DNA of 64,000 nucleotides, taken from NCBI RefSeq assembly GCF_001442755.1, contig NZ_CP006370.1, forward strand, positions 247,484-311,483, read 5' to 3'. The DNA is from Aureimonas sp. AU20 (GTDB lineage Bacteria; Pseudomonadota; Alphaproteobacteria; Rhizobiales; Rhizobiaceae). The notes beneath the pieces were generated by a model that was not told the DNA's origin, made no database searches, and saw nothing but the letters and a program-made list of their open reading frames with translations. Positions 50,521 through 59,512 of the stretch are shown piece after piece. Every line of letters begins with the position of its first letter. The stretch's first letter is position 1. The position numbers and the translations under genes are program-made.

Positions 50521-52593
50521 TCAGGCGCTCATCCGGTCGAACTCGCCATCGCCGCCGAGATCGAGATCGAGATCGAGGCCCGAGACGGGCCGCGCCCCCG
50601 AAGTCGAGGCGCCGGCGCGGTTGATGGCGACGGGCTTGACGACGTGCTTGGCGCCGAAGGCCTGAACCTTTTCCTGCAACTGACGCACGCTTTCCTGCCG
50701 CGAGGGGGCGGCGGATGCCGCATGCGGCTGGGCGCCGTGGAAATAACCGGCCCGCTCGTTCAAACGCGCGGCCTCGACCGAGAGCTTGTTGGCGGTTTCC
50801 GACATTTCGTTGGCGGCGCCCGCGTTGGACTGCGTGACCTGGTCGAGCTGGGTGATCGACTGGTTGATCTGCTCGATGCCGATCGACTGCTCGCGGCAGG
50901 CGGCGGAGATTTCGGCCACGAGGTCGGAGGTCCGGCGGATGTCGGGAACCAGCGCGTCCAGCATGTGTCCGGCCTCGTCGGCGACGGCGAGCGTCTCGCC
51001 AGAGAGCTGGCCGATCCGGCTGGCCGTCTGCTGCGAGCGCTCGGCGAGCTTGCGCACTTCCGAGGCGACCACCGCGAAGCCCTTGCCGTGCGACCCTGCG
51101 CGGGCGGCCTCGATGGCCGCGTTCAGCGCCAGAAGGTCGGTCTGGCGCGCGATCTCCTCGACGATCGAGATCTGCGCGGCGATGGTGCGCATGGCCTCGA
51201 CGGATTTGGCGACCGCCTGTCCGCTGCGCTCGGCGTTGGCGGCGGCCAGCGTCGCGATCTTCTCCGTCTGCGAGGCGTTTTCGGAATTCTGGCGGATGTT
51301 GCCCGACATCTGTTCGATCGCGGCCGAGGCCTGTTCGGAGGCCGCCGCCTGCTCGTTGGAGCCGGAGGAAAGCTGCTCGGCCGTGCTGGCGGCGAGCGAC
51401 GATCCGCTCGCCACCTCAAGGGCCGAGGTGGAGACGGAGGAGACGATCTCCTGAAGCTTGTTGCGCATGTCGTTCATGGCGCGCTGGAGATCGGCGATCT
51501 CGTCGCTTCCGCGGATGTCGATGGGCTGCGACAGGTCGCCGGAGCCGATCGCCTTGGCCACGGCCACCGACCGCGCCAATCCGCGCGAGACCGACAGGGC
51601 CATCCACGCGGCCGCGCCCGCGCCCGTCACCACCGCCGCGGCGAGGATCACGAGCAGGAGGTTGCGGGTCGAGGCGTAGCTCGTGTCGGACTGCGCGAGG
51701 AAGGTCTGCGTGCTGCCGTCGGCGCGCGCGATCAGGGCGTCCACCCGGTCGGCCATCGCTTCCGTGCCGGGCACCAGCTTGGCGGAAATCAGGTTGACCA
51801 TCTTGGAGCCGAGATTCTTCAGGCCCACGTCGGTCTGCGTTCTGAGATCGGCGAAGGCCTTGGCCCAGCCTTCGCGAAGCGCCGCGATGTCGGCCGCCGA
51901 GGCCGGACCTGCGATCGCGCCGAGCCGGCCCCAGGTCGCCAGGATCTCGCCATTCGTGGCGTCGAGATCGTCGCTCAGGTGCTGGATGGCGTCCTGCTCG
52001 GAGAGAAGCAGGCTGCCGATCGTGTCGAGGCGCGCCCGGTCCAAGAGGTTCGTCAGGCTCTGCGCCTCGATGCGCCACTCGGCGGTGTCGGCCTTTCCGG
52101 CCTTGCGGCCCAGCTCCGCCATCCCGGCGTTGAGCTTGTCGACCGCCTCGCTGGAGCGCAGGAAGGCGTTCATCGGGCCGCTCGTGTCGTAGGCGAGGCC
52201 CACCGCGATGGTTTCGTCGGACACGGTCCGCAGCGCGTCGAGCGACGGGCGCAGATCGGCGAATTCGCGCTTGCCCGCCTCGTCCATCGTCCCGAAGGTC
52301 GCCTCGACGCTTTTCATGATCGCGTCCCAGGCCTGCTTGTAGTCGCGCTTGGCGTTCTCGGCCGAGGCCTCGTCGTCGGTCGCCAGCGTGAGGAGCACGG
52401 AGCGGCGGATGTCGGAGAGCGCCTTGCCGAGGTCCTTGCTCTGGTTGATCAGGGCAAAGGGTTCGGCGACGAACTGCTTGAACGTCAGGTTGCTCTCGCT
52501 GAGGCTGCGCACGCCGAGATAGCCGACGGCACCGGTCAGGGCGAGGACAGAAACGAAGCTCGCCCCAAGTTTCATCTTCATCGTCAGACGCAT
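50521..52593 (-). CDS. methyl-accepting chemotaxis protein
   Basis: A 690-residue membrane chemoreceptor. First helix at residues 8-28, a periplasmic all-helical sensor of about 270 residues (4HB/HBM-like), second helix near 305-330, HAMP about 330-385, then the MCP signalling domain with the conserved tip [20 protein letters not shown] and [18 protein letters not shown] near residue 500. A Pro/Ala-rich linker leads to an acidic C terminus ([19 protein letters not shown]) that may serve as a CheR/CheB tether. No che genes are adjacent. Ligand unknown. Confidence 0.94.
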   Translation of the reverse strand: MRLTMKMKLGASFVSVLALTGAVGYLGVRSLSESNLTFKQFVAEPFALINQSKDLGKALSDIRRSVLLTLATDDEASAENAKRDYKQAWDAIMKSVEATFGTMDEAGKREFADLRPSLDALRTVSDETIAVGLAYDTSGPMNAFLRSSEAVDKLNAGMAELGRKAGKADTAEWRIEAQSLTNLLDRARLDTIGSLLLSEQDAIQHLSDDLDATNGEILATWGRLGAIAGPASAADIAALREGWAKAFADLRTQTDVGLKNLGSKMVNLISAKLVPGTEAMADRVDALIARADGSTQTFLAQSDTSYASTRNLLLVILAAAVVTGAGAAAWMALSVSRGLARSVAVAKAIGSGDLSQPIDIRGSDEIADLQRAMNDMRNKLQEIVSSVSTSALEVASGSSLAASTAEQLSSGSNEQAAASEQASAAIEQMSGNIRQNSENASQTEKIATLAAANAERSGQAVAKSVEAMRTIAAQISIVEEIARQTDLLALNAAIEAARAGSHGKGFAVVASEVRKLAERSQQTASRIGQLSGETLAVADEAGHMLDALVPDIRRTSDLVAEISAACREQSIGIEQINQSITQLDQVTQSNAGAANEMSETANKLSVEAARLNERAGYFHGAQPHAASAAPSRQESVRQLQEKVQAFGAKHVVKPVAINRAGASTSGARPVSGLDLDLDLGGDGEFDRMSA

Positions 52594-52891
52594 GCGACTA
52601 CCCAGGTAAAATCTGAATGACCTTTTACACTTTCGATTTATAGGGGGCTAATCATCAAGATAGATTTAAGTCTCAGGGGTTTGTTGAAAGTTGGTTCCGG
52701 AAACTTCGAATATTAAGCAAGACATTCCAAACCGAAATACCGTCTTATAGTAAGCCTTGTGTAGGAAAGCCCATCTCGCGCTCAAGATCAATTCCGACGA
52801 TCTTGTCGCGATGGACGAAAGCGCGCGCAAAGCTTCGGCGCGGCGCCGCAAGCCGGTGGCGGTTCGCAGCCTTCCTCAGACGGGTGCGCCT
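52594..52891. other. intergenic AT-rich region, promoter of the chemoreceptor gene
   Basis: 298 bp between the chemoreceptor start and the TetR gene stop, both on the minus strand. It is markedly AT-rich from 52605 to 52770, consistent with the chemoreceptor promoter. No coding frame or RNA recognised. Confidence 0.5.
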
Positions 52892-53482
52892 CTAGACGGG
52901 CGGCCAGGTGCGCATGGTCATGGTTACGACGCGGCGCAGGTCGTCCTCGCTGGCGCCGCTCGCGGCCTGAACGGCAATGCCTTGCGCGACCGCCATGACG
53001 TAGCGCGCCAGATCCTTCGGGTCGGCCTCGGGCGGCAGATCGCCCATCGCCTTCCATTCGGCCAGACGCCGGCACAGGGCGGCCTCGCCCTCTGCGCGGC
53101 GGGCGCAGAGTTCCTGCCGGATGGACTCGCTGGCCTCGCTGCAGACCAGCGCGCCCTGCACCATCAGGCAGCCCTTGGGCACCTCGTCCCCGTCGCCCAC
53201 GCCCGCGAAGCCCAGCAGCATCCGCTCCACCGCGCGGCGCGAGGTCGGCTCGTTCATCGCTTCGCAGGAGCGGTCGGAGCGCAGCGCGGCGTAGCGGTCG
53301 AGTGCCTTGCGGAACAGCTCCTCCTTGTTGCCGAACACGGCGTAGAGGCTCGGCTTGGCGATGCCCATGGCTTCCGTCAGGTCCGATAGCGAAGTCCCCT
53401 CGTAGCCCTGGCGCCAGAACACCTCCAGCGCGCTGTCGAGGGCCGCGTCGGGATCGAACTCCCGCGGACGACCGATACCCAT
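52892..53482 (-). CDS. TetR family regulator, probable repressor of the RND efflux operon
   Basis: A 196-residue TetR/AcrR protein. The HTH is DAALDSALEVFWRQGYEGTSLSDLTEAMGIAKPSLYAVFGNKEELF; the C-terminal ligand domain has GCLMVQGALVCSEASESIRQEL. Start ATG 53482 with a GGAG-type ribosome site (AAGGAGATG). It is divergent from the small-protein/RND genes; the region between carries two TACCSATCGGTA palindromes that are its likely operators. Inducer unknown. Confidence 0.93.
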   Translation of the reverse strand: MGIGRPREFDPDAALDSALEVFWRQGYEGTSLSDLTEAMGIAKPSLYAVFGNKEELFRKALDRYAALRSDRSCEAMNEPTSRRAVERMLLGFAGVGDGDEVPKGCLMVQGALVCSEASESIRQELCARRAEGEAALCRRLAEWKAMGDLPPEADPKDLARYVMAVAQGIAVQAASGASEDDLRRVVTMTMRTWPPV

Positions 53483-53528
53483 CCGACATCTCCTTACCTA
53501 ACAAGCCCGGAACAGAGCCCGGACTGAG

Positions 53529-53685
53529 AGCACCTAACAACACCTCGCGGGGTCGATCCGCCGGTCTCTTTCCGCCTCCGCCGCGTCACCGGTACTCGCC
53601 CATGCACTGCATGGACTGCGTCCGGCTTCTCGCGGTGACGAAAAGGTCCTCGCCGGCTCTCTGCCCGGAGGTGTTGTTAGGCGCT
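53529..53685. repeat. 18-bp inverted repeat flanking 121 bp
   Basis: AGCACCTAACAACACCTC (53529-53546) is repeated inverted at 53668-53685 with one mismatch. A 15-bp palindrome CCATGCACTGCATGG (53600-53614) sits exactly at the centre of symmetry, and CGTCACCG/CGGTGACG (53584-53591, 53633-53640) is nested slightly off-centre. It lies between the tetR start and the operators, so it is in the tetR leader. It could fold as a large hairpin or be a small MITE-like element; I see no target-site duplication. Confidence 0.6.
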
Positions 53686-53694
53686 CTTATTTTA

Positions 53695-53706
53695 TACCCA
53701 TCGGTA
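53695..53706. promoter_or_regulatory. TetR operator 1 (TACCCATCGGTA)
   Basis: A 12-bp palindrome with one mismatch. On the minus strand it runs directly into TATAAAAT, a -10-like sequence for tetR, so it probably mediates autoregulation. Confidence 0.65.
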
Positions 53707-53716
53707 AATTAGTCCG

Positions 53717-53745
53717 TTGACAGTCGGAAACCAAGCCCCTAATTC
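53717..53745 (+). promoter_or_regulatory. candidate promoter of efflux operon
   Basis: Perfect TTGACA (53717-53722), a 17-bp spacer and a weak -10 (TAATTC, 53740-53745). The predicted start falls on operator 2. The -10 match is poor, so the call rests mainly on the -35 and the position between two operators. Confidence 0.45.
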
Positions 53746-53751
53746 ATTCCC

Positions 53752-53763
53752 TACCGATCGGTA
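53752..53763. promoter_or_regulatory. TetR operator 2 (TACCGATCGGTA)
   Basis: A perfect 12-bp palindrome, the same motif as at 53695, just downstream of the candidate efflux promoter. Typical operator form for TetR/AcrR repressors. Confidence 0.75.
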
Positions 53764-53971
53764 ATGAACGCAAGCCGTTCACTCCCGGCCGAACCGACCC
53801 CCGCGCCATGACGGCGCGACCAGACCGCCGGTCCTCCAGCCCGGCGGAGGGAGAGCGCGCGACGAGCCGTCCGCGCCCGTCCCGGATTTTGAACCCAAGA
53901 GAGCCGCAAGCGCTCCGCGACCTCCCTCGTCGCGGCAACGGGCCTTTGCGTCTCGCGTCAGGAGACGTCCC

Positions 53972-54265
53972 ATGAACCCCACTCTTTTTGCCGCCACCGC
54001 CCTTCTCCTCCTGTCCGCCGGCCTCGCCCTTGCCAACGACATCGTGCCGGGCTCGGAAACGGCGGCGCGCGACCGCCAGTCCGCCGCCGACTGGTCGGTG
54101 ATCGCGCCGACCGTCACGACGCACGAGCGGATCGAGGCCGTCTACAACTATCCCGCCGCCCGCCCGCTCACCGAGCGCACGGAAGCAAAGGCCGCCCCGC
54201 AGCCGGTGGCGGCCCCGTCCTCCACGCTGACCGATACCCTCGTTCCGGGCTCGGACAGCTTCTGA
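53972..54265 (+). CDS. small exported protein of unknown function
   Basis: A 97-residue protein with a clear Sec signal peptide (MNPTLFAATALLLLSAGLALA, cleavage before ND). The mature part is short and begins DIVPGSETA and ends TLVPGSDSF, so a VPGS-D/E motif occurs at both ends. A GTCAGGAG ribosome site precedes ATG 53972. First gene downstream of the TetR operators, in the direction of the RND genes. I recognise no family; a periplasmic accessory of the efflux system is possible. Confidence 0.65.
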   Translation: MNPTLFAATALLLLSAGLALANDIVPGSETAARDRQSAADWSVIAPTVTTHERIEAVYNYPAARPLTERTEAKAAPQPVAAPSSTLTDTLVPGSDSF

Positions 54266-54271
54266 CATCGA

Positions 54272-54302
54272 GGCTCGCCCGCGACGTGAAAGCGGGCGAG
54301 CC
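54272..54302 (+). terminator. hairpin after the small exported protein gene
   Basis: GGCTCGCCCGC (54272-54282) pairs perfectly with GCGGGCGAGCC (54292-54302), starting 7 bp after the stop codon. There is no U-run, so it may attenuate or stabilise the mRNA rather than end it. Confidence 0.5.
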
Positions 54303-54492
54303 GCCCCGGAGCCCCTGACAAGCTCTTCGGCGAAGGCTGGCGGGGGACGAGACGCGAAGACCGGAGCGGTGCAGACGGCATGGCTCGGCCTTCGCGGCCC
54401 ATCCCCACACGGCGATCCGGCCAGCCCTGCCGCCGAGCGCCCCGCTCAAAACTTAAAGTCCCTTCGACGCAACGCCAGACGAGGAACCCGTC

Positions 54493-54711
54493 ATGTCCCT
54501 GATCTCTCAGCGCCCCTCGCTCCGCAACGCCGCGCCCGAAACCTCCACGCCCACCCGCTCGCTTCCCGGCACTCTCACCGCCCGGCTTCGCGGCTGGTTC
54601 ACCCGCCTTTCCGCTCCGGCCGAGGCGAAGGACATGCTGCCCGCGCCGCACCGCCGCGCACCCGCGCGCCGGCCAATCCCCGAGGGCGAGGTCAACAGCC
54701 TGCTTCTCTAG
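54493..54711 (+). CDS. small hypothetical protein
   Basis: A 72-residue basic, Pro/Arg-rich ORF (MSLISQRPSLRNAAPETSTP...EGEVNSLLL) with a GACGAGGAA ribosome site before ATG 54493. No signal peptide or membrane segment; a short amphipathic segment LTARLRGWFTRL lies in the middle. It sits between the exported protein and the efflux adaptor gene in the same direction. No family recognised; coding is plausible but not certain. Confidence 0.5.
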   Translation: MSLISQRPSLRNAAPETSTPTRSLPGTLTARLRGWFTRLSAPAEAKDMLPAPHRRAPARRPIPEGEVNSLLL

Positions 54712-54844
54712 CGCCTGCCCCTCAACGCCCGCTGGCCGGAGGGGTCCTCCCGTGTTCCCGGCCCCACGCACCCGGCGAAGCCAACTCGCCTCGCAGGGTG
54801 CGCGGGCAATGCCCCCTCCCCGCCGTCCCGAAGGAAGTCCTCCC

Positions 54845-56068
54845 GTGTCGAAGCTCCCCATCCTCCTCAACAGGGTCGCCGCCTTCATGGCCAGCACGGC
54901 GGCCGCCGCCCTCGCCGTCTCCTTTCTCGGCCTCGGCGTCCTGACTCAGGAACCGAGGCCCGCGACCGGCGCGGAAACCGCCGAGGCCCAGCCGCCCGCA
55001 ACTCCCCCCGCCATTCCCGCCTCGGTCGCGCGTGTCGAGCGGCGGCCGGTGGACCTCTGGTCGCGCCATTCCGGGCGCCTGGAAGCCGTGGAGCGCGTCG
55101 AGATCCGCTCGCGCGTCGCGGGCGCCATCGAGGCCGCGCATTTCCATGAGGGCGCGCTGGTGGAAAAGGGCGCGCTGCTCGTCACCATCGACCCCGCCCC
55201 CTATCGCGCCACCATGGAGCGCGCTCTGTCGGACCGGCAGGCGGCCGAGGCGCGCCTCGCCTTCGCGATCGGCGAGCGCGATCGCGGCTCGCAGCTTCAG
55301 GGAAACCGCACGATCGCGGCTTCGGAATTCGACCGCCGCGTCCAGGCGGCGGCGGAAGCCCAGGCCGGGCTCGCCTCCGCGGAGGCCGCGCTGCGCAGCG
55401 CCGAGCTCGATCTCTCCTATACCGAAATCCGCGCGCCGGTTTCGGGTCGCATCGGGCGGCTTGAGGTGACGGGCGGCAATCTCGTCTCGGCCGGGGCAAC
55501 CTCGCCCGTGCTCGCCCGCATGGTGTCGGTGGACCCGATCTACGCCGCGTTCGATGCCGACGAGGAAACCGTGCAGCGCCTCGTGCGCGCGGCGGGCGGC
55601 ATGGCCGACATCACCCGCATTCCCGCCCGGCTCGACCTTGCCGATGGCGAAAGCGTGGAAGGCCGCGTCCAGTTCGTGGACCCCAGCGTCGATCCGGCCA
55701 ACGGGACGGTGGGCCTGCGCGTCGCCTTCCCCAACCCGGACGGGACGCTGATGCCCGGCCAGTTCGCGCGGCTGCGCCTCGGCCAGCCCGATGCCGGCAC
55801 CGCCCTTCTCGTGTCCGAGCGCGCGGTCGGCACCGATCAGGACAAGCGCTATGTCCTGGTGGTCGACGACAAGGACACCGTGCAGTACCGCGAGGTTCAT
55901 CTCGGCCCCGCCTCCGGCGACATGCGCGTCGTGGAAAGCGGCCTCTCCGCCGACGAGCGCGTGGTGGTCAACGGTCTCCAGCGCCTTCGCCCCGGCGCGC
56001 GCGTCGCCCCGCAGATGGTCTCCATGGAGACCGGACGCGGCCTCGACAGGCAAGCCAGCGCGCGCTGA
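54845..56068 (+). CDS. RND efflux periplasmic adaptor (membrane fusion protein), GTG start
   Basis: A 407-residue AcrA/MexA-type adaptor. One N-terminal membrane/signal segment (FMASTAAAALAVSFLGLGVL), a biotinyl-lipoyl-like half motif (VEIRSRVAGAIEAAHFHEGALVEKG), an alpha-helical hairpin, then the second lipoyl half (YTEIRAPVSGRIGRLEVTGGNLV), the beta-barrel and the MP domain. No lipobox Cys is seen. GTG 54845 follows AAGGAAG; ATG codons further upstream lack this. It bridges the RND pump and an outer-membrane channel. The pump gene follows after 84 bp. Confidence 0.93.
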   Translation: MSKLPILLNRVAAFMASTAAAALAVSFLGLGVLTQEPRPATGAETAEAQPPATPPAIPASVARVERRPVDLWSRHSGRLEAVERVEIRSRVAGAIEAAHFHEGALVEKGALLVTIDPAPYRATMERALSDRQAAEARLAFAIGERDRGSQLQGNRTIAASEFDRRVQAAAEAQAGLASAEAALRSAELDLSYTEIRAPVSGRIGRLEVTGGNLVSAGATSPVLARMVSVDPIYAAFDADEETVQRLVRAAGGMADITRIPARLDLADGESVEGRVQFVDPSVDPANGTVGLRVAFPNPDGTLMPGQFARLRLGQPDAGTALLVSERAVGTDQDKRYVLVVDDKDTVQYREVHLGPASGDMRVVESGLSADERVVVNGLQRLRPGARVAPQMVSMETGRGLDRQASAR

Positions 56069-56152
56069 CGCGCCGGCGGCGGAGCGCCCTCCCCCTCCCT
56101 CTCGCTCCGCCGCGCGGCCCGTCTCTTTTTTCCTTCCCGAAAGTCCGCTTCG

Positions 56153-59100
56153 ATGACCATTTCCCGGTTCTTCGTGGATCGCCCCGTCTTCGCGGGCGTT
56201 CTCTCCGTCCTGATTTTTCTGGGCGGCCTCCTGTCGATCTTCGCGCTGCCGATCTCGGAATATCCGGAAGTCGTGCCGCCCTCCGTCGTGGTGCGCGCGG
56301 CCTATCCCGGCGCCAACCCGGCGGTGATCGCCGAAACGGTGGCGACGCCGCTGGAGGAGCAGATCAACGGCGTCGAAGGCATGCTCTACATGTCGAGCCA
56401 GGCGACCACCGACGGCACGATGCAGCTCACCGTCACCTTCCGCATCGGCACCGACCCCGATCAGGCGCAGCAGCTGGTGCAGAACCGCGTCGCGCAGGCC
56501 GAGCCGCGCCTGCCCGAGGAGGTGCGCCGCCTCGGCGTTTCGGTGGTGAAGTCCTCGCCCGACCTGATGCTGGTGGTGCACCTCACCTCGCCGGGCGGGC
56601 GCTACGACCTGACTTATCTCCGGAACTACGCGCTTTTGAACGTGCGCGACCGGCTGGCGCGCATCGACGGGATGGGGCAGGTCCAGCTCTTCGGCTCGGG
56701 CGACTATTCCATGCGCATCTGGCTCGACCCCGAGAAGACCGCCGCGCGCGGGCTTTCGGCGGGCGATGTCGTCTCGGCCATCCGCGAGCAGAACGTCCAG
56801 GCCGCCGCCGGCGTCATCGGCGCTTCGCCGAGCGTGCCGGGCGTGGAGTTCCAGCTGTCCGTGAACGCGCAAGGCCGCCTCAAGGACGTGGAGGAGTTCG
56901 CCGACATCATCGTGCGCACCGACGCCGAGACCGGCGCGATCACCCGCATCCGCGACATCGGCCGCGTCGAGCTCGGGGCCTCGGAATATGCGCTGCGCTC
57001 GCTCCTGTCGAACGAGGCGGCCGTCGCGATCCCCGTGTTCCAGGCGCCCGGTTCCAACGCCATCGCGATCGCCGACGAAGTGCGCGCCGTGATGGAGGAG
57101 ATCAAGCAGACGATGCCGGAGGGCGTCGACTACGAGATCGTCTACGACACCACGCAGTTCGTGCGCGCCTCGATCGACGCCGTGGTCCACACGCTGCTGG
57201 AAGCCGTGGTGCTGGTGGTGATCGTCGTCGTGGTCTTCCTACAGACCTGGCGCGCGTCGATCATCCCGCTTCTGGCCGTGCCCGTCTCCATCGTCGGCAC
57301 GTTCGCGGTGATGCATTTCCTCGGCTTCTCGATCAACGCGCTCAGCCTGTTCGGCCTCGTGCTCGCCATCGGCATCGTGGTGGACGACGCGATCGTCGTG
57401 GTGGAAAATGTCGAGCGCAACATCGAAAAGGGCCTCAACCCCCGCGAGGCGACCTATCAGGCCATGCGCGAGGTGTCGGGGCCGATCGTCGCCATCGCCC
57501 TGGTGCTGGTCGCCGTGTTCGTGCCGCTCGCCTTCATCTCGGGTCTGACGGGGCAGTTCTACCGCCAGTTCGCGCTGACGCTCGCGATCTCCACCGTGAT
57601 CTCGGCCTTCAACTCGCTGACCCTTTCGCCGGCTCTCGCCGCCCTTCTCCTGCGCGGCCACGACGCGCCGAAGGACCGGCTGACGCGCATCCTCGACGCC
57701 TCGCTCGGCTGGTTCTTCCGGGGCTTCAACCGCTTCTTCGGCGCCTCGTCGCGGCGCTACGGCTCGGGGCTCGGCCGCGTCATCACCCGCAAGGGGCTGA
57801 CGCTCGGCTTCTATGTCCTTCTGGTCGCGCTGACGGCGGTGCTGTTCCGCTCGGTTCCCGGCGGCTTCGTGCCGGCGCAGGACAAGCAGTATCTCGTCGG
57901 CTTCGCCCAGCTTCCCGACGGCGCCTCGCTGGATCGGACCGACGCCGTGGTGCGACGCATGGGCGAGATCGCGCTGAAGACGCCGGGCGTGGAAAGCACG
58001 ATCGCCTTTCCCGGCCTGTCGATCAACGGCTTCACCAACTCCTCCAATGCCGGCGTCGTGTTCCTGACGCTCGACCCGTTCGAGGAGCGCACCGACCCCA
58101 GTCTCTCCGCCGGCGCCATCGCGCAGCGGCTGAACGGCGCCTTCGGCGGGATCGAGGAGGCCTTCACCGCCATCTTCCCCCCGCCCCCGGTGCAGGGCCT
58201 CGGCACGATCGGCGGCTTCAAGCTGCAGATCGAGGACCGCGCGGGCGGCGGCTACAAGGCGCTGGACGAGGTGGTAAAGGGGTTCCTGGCGAAAGCCTAT
58301 CAGACGCCGGAGCTGACCGGCATGTTCACCGGCTACGGCATCGACGTGCCCCAGCTCTTCACCGATGTCGACCGCGCGCGGGCGCGCCAACTCGGCGTGC
58401 CGATCACCGAGATCTTCAACACGCTGCAGATCTATCTCGGCTCGCTCTATGTCAACGATTTCAACCAGTTCGGCCGCACCTACTCCGTGCGCGTCCAGGC
58501 CGACGCGCCCTATCGCGCCCGGCCGGAAGACATCGGCAATCTGAAGGTGCGCTCCAATTCGGGGCAGATGATCCCGCTTTCGGCGCTTCTCACCGTCGAC
58601 ACGGTGGCGGGGCCGGAACGGGCGCTGCGCTACAACGGCTTCCTGTCCGCCGACGTCAACGGCAACGCCGCGCCCGGCTTCTCCTCGGGCCAGGCGCGCG
58701 AGGCGGTGGAGCGGATCGCGGCCGAGACGCTGCCGCCGGGCTTCAGCTTCGAGTGGACGGAGCTGACCTATCAGGAGATCATCGCCGGCAATTCGGGCGT
58801 GGTGATCTTCCCCTTGGCGATCCTTCTCGTGTTCCTGGTGCTGGCGGCGCAATACGAGAGCCTGACGCTGCCCGTCGCGATCCTTCTGATCGTGCCGGCG
58901 GGCTTGTTCTCGGCGCTCGCGGGAATCTGGCTGACGGGGGGCGACAACAACATCTTTACCCAGATCGGCCTGATCGTGCTGGTCGGACTGTCGGCCAAGA
59001 ACGCCATCCTCATCGTCGAGTTCGCCCGCGAGCTGGAGGCCGAGGGCCGCACCCCACGCGAGGCGGCGGTGGAGGCGGCGCGCCTGCGGCTGCGGCCGAT

Positions 59101-59344
59101 CCTGATGACCTCGCTCGCCTTCGTCATGGGCGTCCTGCCGCTGGTGCTTTCCACCGGGGCCGGCGCGGAGATGCGCTCGGCCATGGGCATCGCGGTCTTC
59201 TCCGGCATGATCGGCGTCACGCTGTTCGGCCTGTTCCTGACGCCGCTCTTCTATGTCCTCGTCCGCTCCCTCGCCGGGCGAAAGGCGCGGGCGGGCGAGG
59301 CGGCGCGGGGCGCAGTGTCGGCTCAGGAGGTGCCTGCGGAATAA
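56153..59344 (+). CDS. RND family multidrug efflux permease (HAE1)
   Basis: A 1063-residue inner-membrane proton-driven pump of the AcrB/MexB group, normal length. ISRFFVDRPVFAGVLSVLIF is the first helix; the proton-relay Asp pair is in GIVVDDAIVVVENVERNI (near residue 420) and the matching Lys in GLSAKNAILIVEFARE (near 950). Two large periplasmic loops follow helices 1 and 7. No TolC/OprM-type gene is encoded nearby, so the pump must use an outer-membrane channel encoded elsewhere. The operon ends at a terminator at 59473. Probably repressed by the TetR protein encoded upstream. Confidence 0.96.
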   Translation: MTISRFFVDRPVFAGVLSVLIFLGGLLSIFALPISEYPEVVPPSVVVRAAYPGANPAVIAETVATPLEEQINGVEGMLYMSSQATTDGTMQLTVTFRIGTDPDQAQQLVQNRVAQAEPRLPEEVRRLGVSVVKSSPDLMLVVHLTSPGGRYDLTYLRNYALLNVRDRLARIDGMGQVQLFGSGDYSMRIWLDPEKTAARGLSAGDVVSAIREQNVQAAAGVIGASPSVPGVEFQLSVNAQGRLKDVEEFADIIVRTDAETGAITRIRDIGRVELGASEYALRSLLSNEAAVAIPVFQAPGSNAIAIADEVRAVMEEIKQTMPEGVDYEIVYDTTQFVRASIDAVVHTLLEAVVLVVIVVVVFLQTWRASIIPLLAVPVSIVGTFAVMHFLGFSINALSLFGLVLAIGIVVDDAIVVVENVERNIEKGLNPREATYQAMREVSGPIVAIALVLVAVFVPLAFISGLTGQFYRQFALTLAISTVISAFNSLTLSPALAALLLRGHDAPKDRLTRILDASLGWFFRGFNRFFGASSRRYGSGLGRVITRKGLTLGFYVLLVALTAVLFRSVPGGFVPAQDKQYLVGFAQLPDGASLDRTDAVVRRMGEIALKTPGVESTIAFPGLSINGFTNSSNAGVVFLTLDPFEERTDPSLSAGAIAQRLNGAFGGIEEAFTAIFPPPPVQGLGTIGGFKLQIEDRAGGGYKALDEVVKGFLAKAYQTPELTGMFTGYGIDVPQLFTDVDRARARQLGVPITEIFNTLQIYLGSLYVNDFNQFGRTYSVRVQADAPYRARPEDIGNLKVRSNSGQMIPLSALLTVDTVAGPERALRYNGFLSADVNGNAAPGFSSGQAREAVERIAAETLPPGFSFEWTELTYQEIIAGNSGVVIFPLAILLVFLVLAAQYESLTLPVAILLIVPAGLFSALAGIWLTGGDNNIFTQIGLIVLVGLSAKNAILIVEFARELEAEGRTPREAAVEAARLRLRPILMTSLAFVMGVLPLVLSTGAGAEMRSAMGIAVFSGMIGVTLFGLFLTPLFYVLVRSLAGRKARAGEAARGAVSAQEVPAE

Positions 59345-59433
59345 GGGGCTAGCGGAGTAAGGGGCTGGCGCTTGTCGCGGAGGGGCGGTGGCCCCTCCCC
59401 TTTCCCGATCCGAAACCGCGTTTCGAAAAGCAA

Positions 59434-59462
59434 GCCGCCCGCCTTTCAGCAAGGCGGGCGGC
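59434..59462 (-). terminator. intrinsic terminator of the leftward SDR gene
   Basis: GCCGCCCGCCTT (59434-59445), loop TCAGC, then AAGGCGGGCGGC (59451-59462): a perfect 12-bp stem. Read on the minus strand it is followed by TTGCTTTTC, suiting termination of the SDR transcript. Confidence 0.75.
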
Positions 59463-59472
59463 CGATGCGTTC

Positions 59473-59503
59473 AGGCCGGGGCCTCGGCGACCCCGGCCTT
59501 TTT
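59473..59503 (+). terminator. intrinsic terminator of the RND efflux operon
   Basis: AGGCCGGGG (59473-59481) pairs with CCCCGGCCT (59491-59499), followed by TTTT. Terminates rightward transcription before the convergent SDR gene. Confidence 0.85.
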
Positions 59504-59512
59504 ACGTTTGGA

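Noticed and set aside
53584..53640. 8-bp pair CGTCACCG/CGGTGACG as a separate operator
   Set aside because: It is off-centre by 5 bp relative to the larger inverted repeat and short enough to be chance.
57239..59452. Open frame of 737 codons on the minus strand
   Set aside because: Antisense shadow of the RND pump gene; low-complexity Arg/Glu/His-rich translation.
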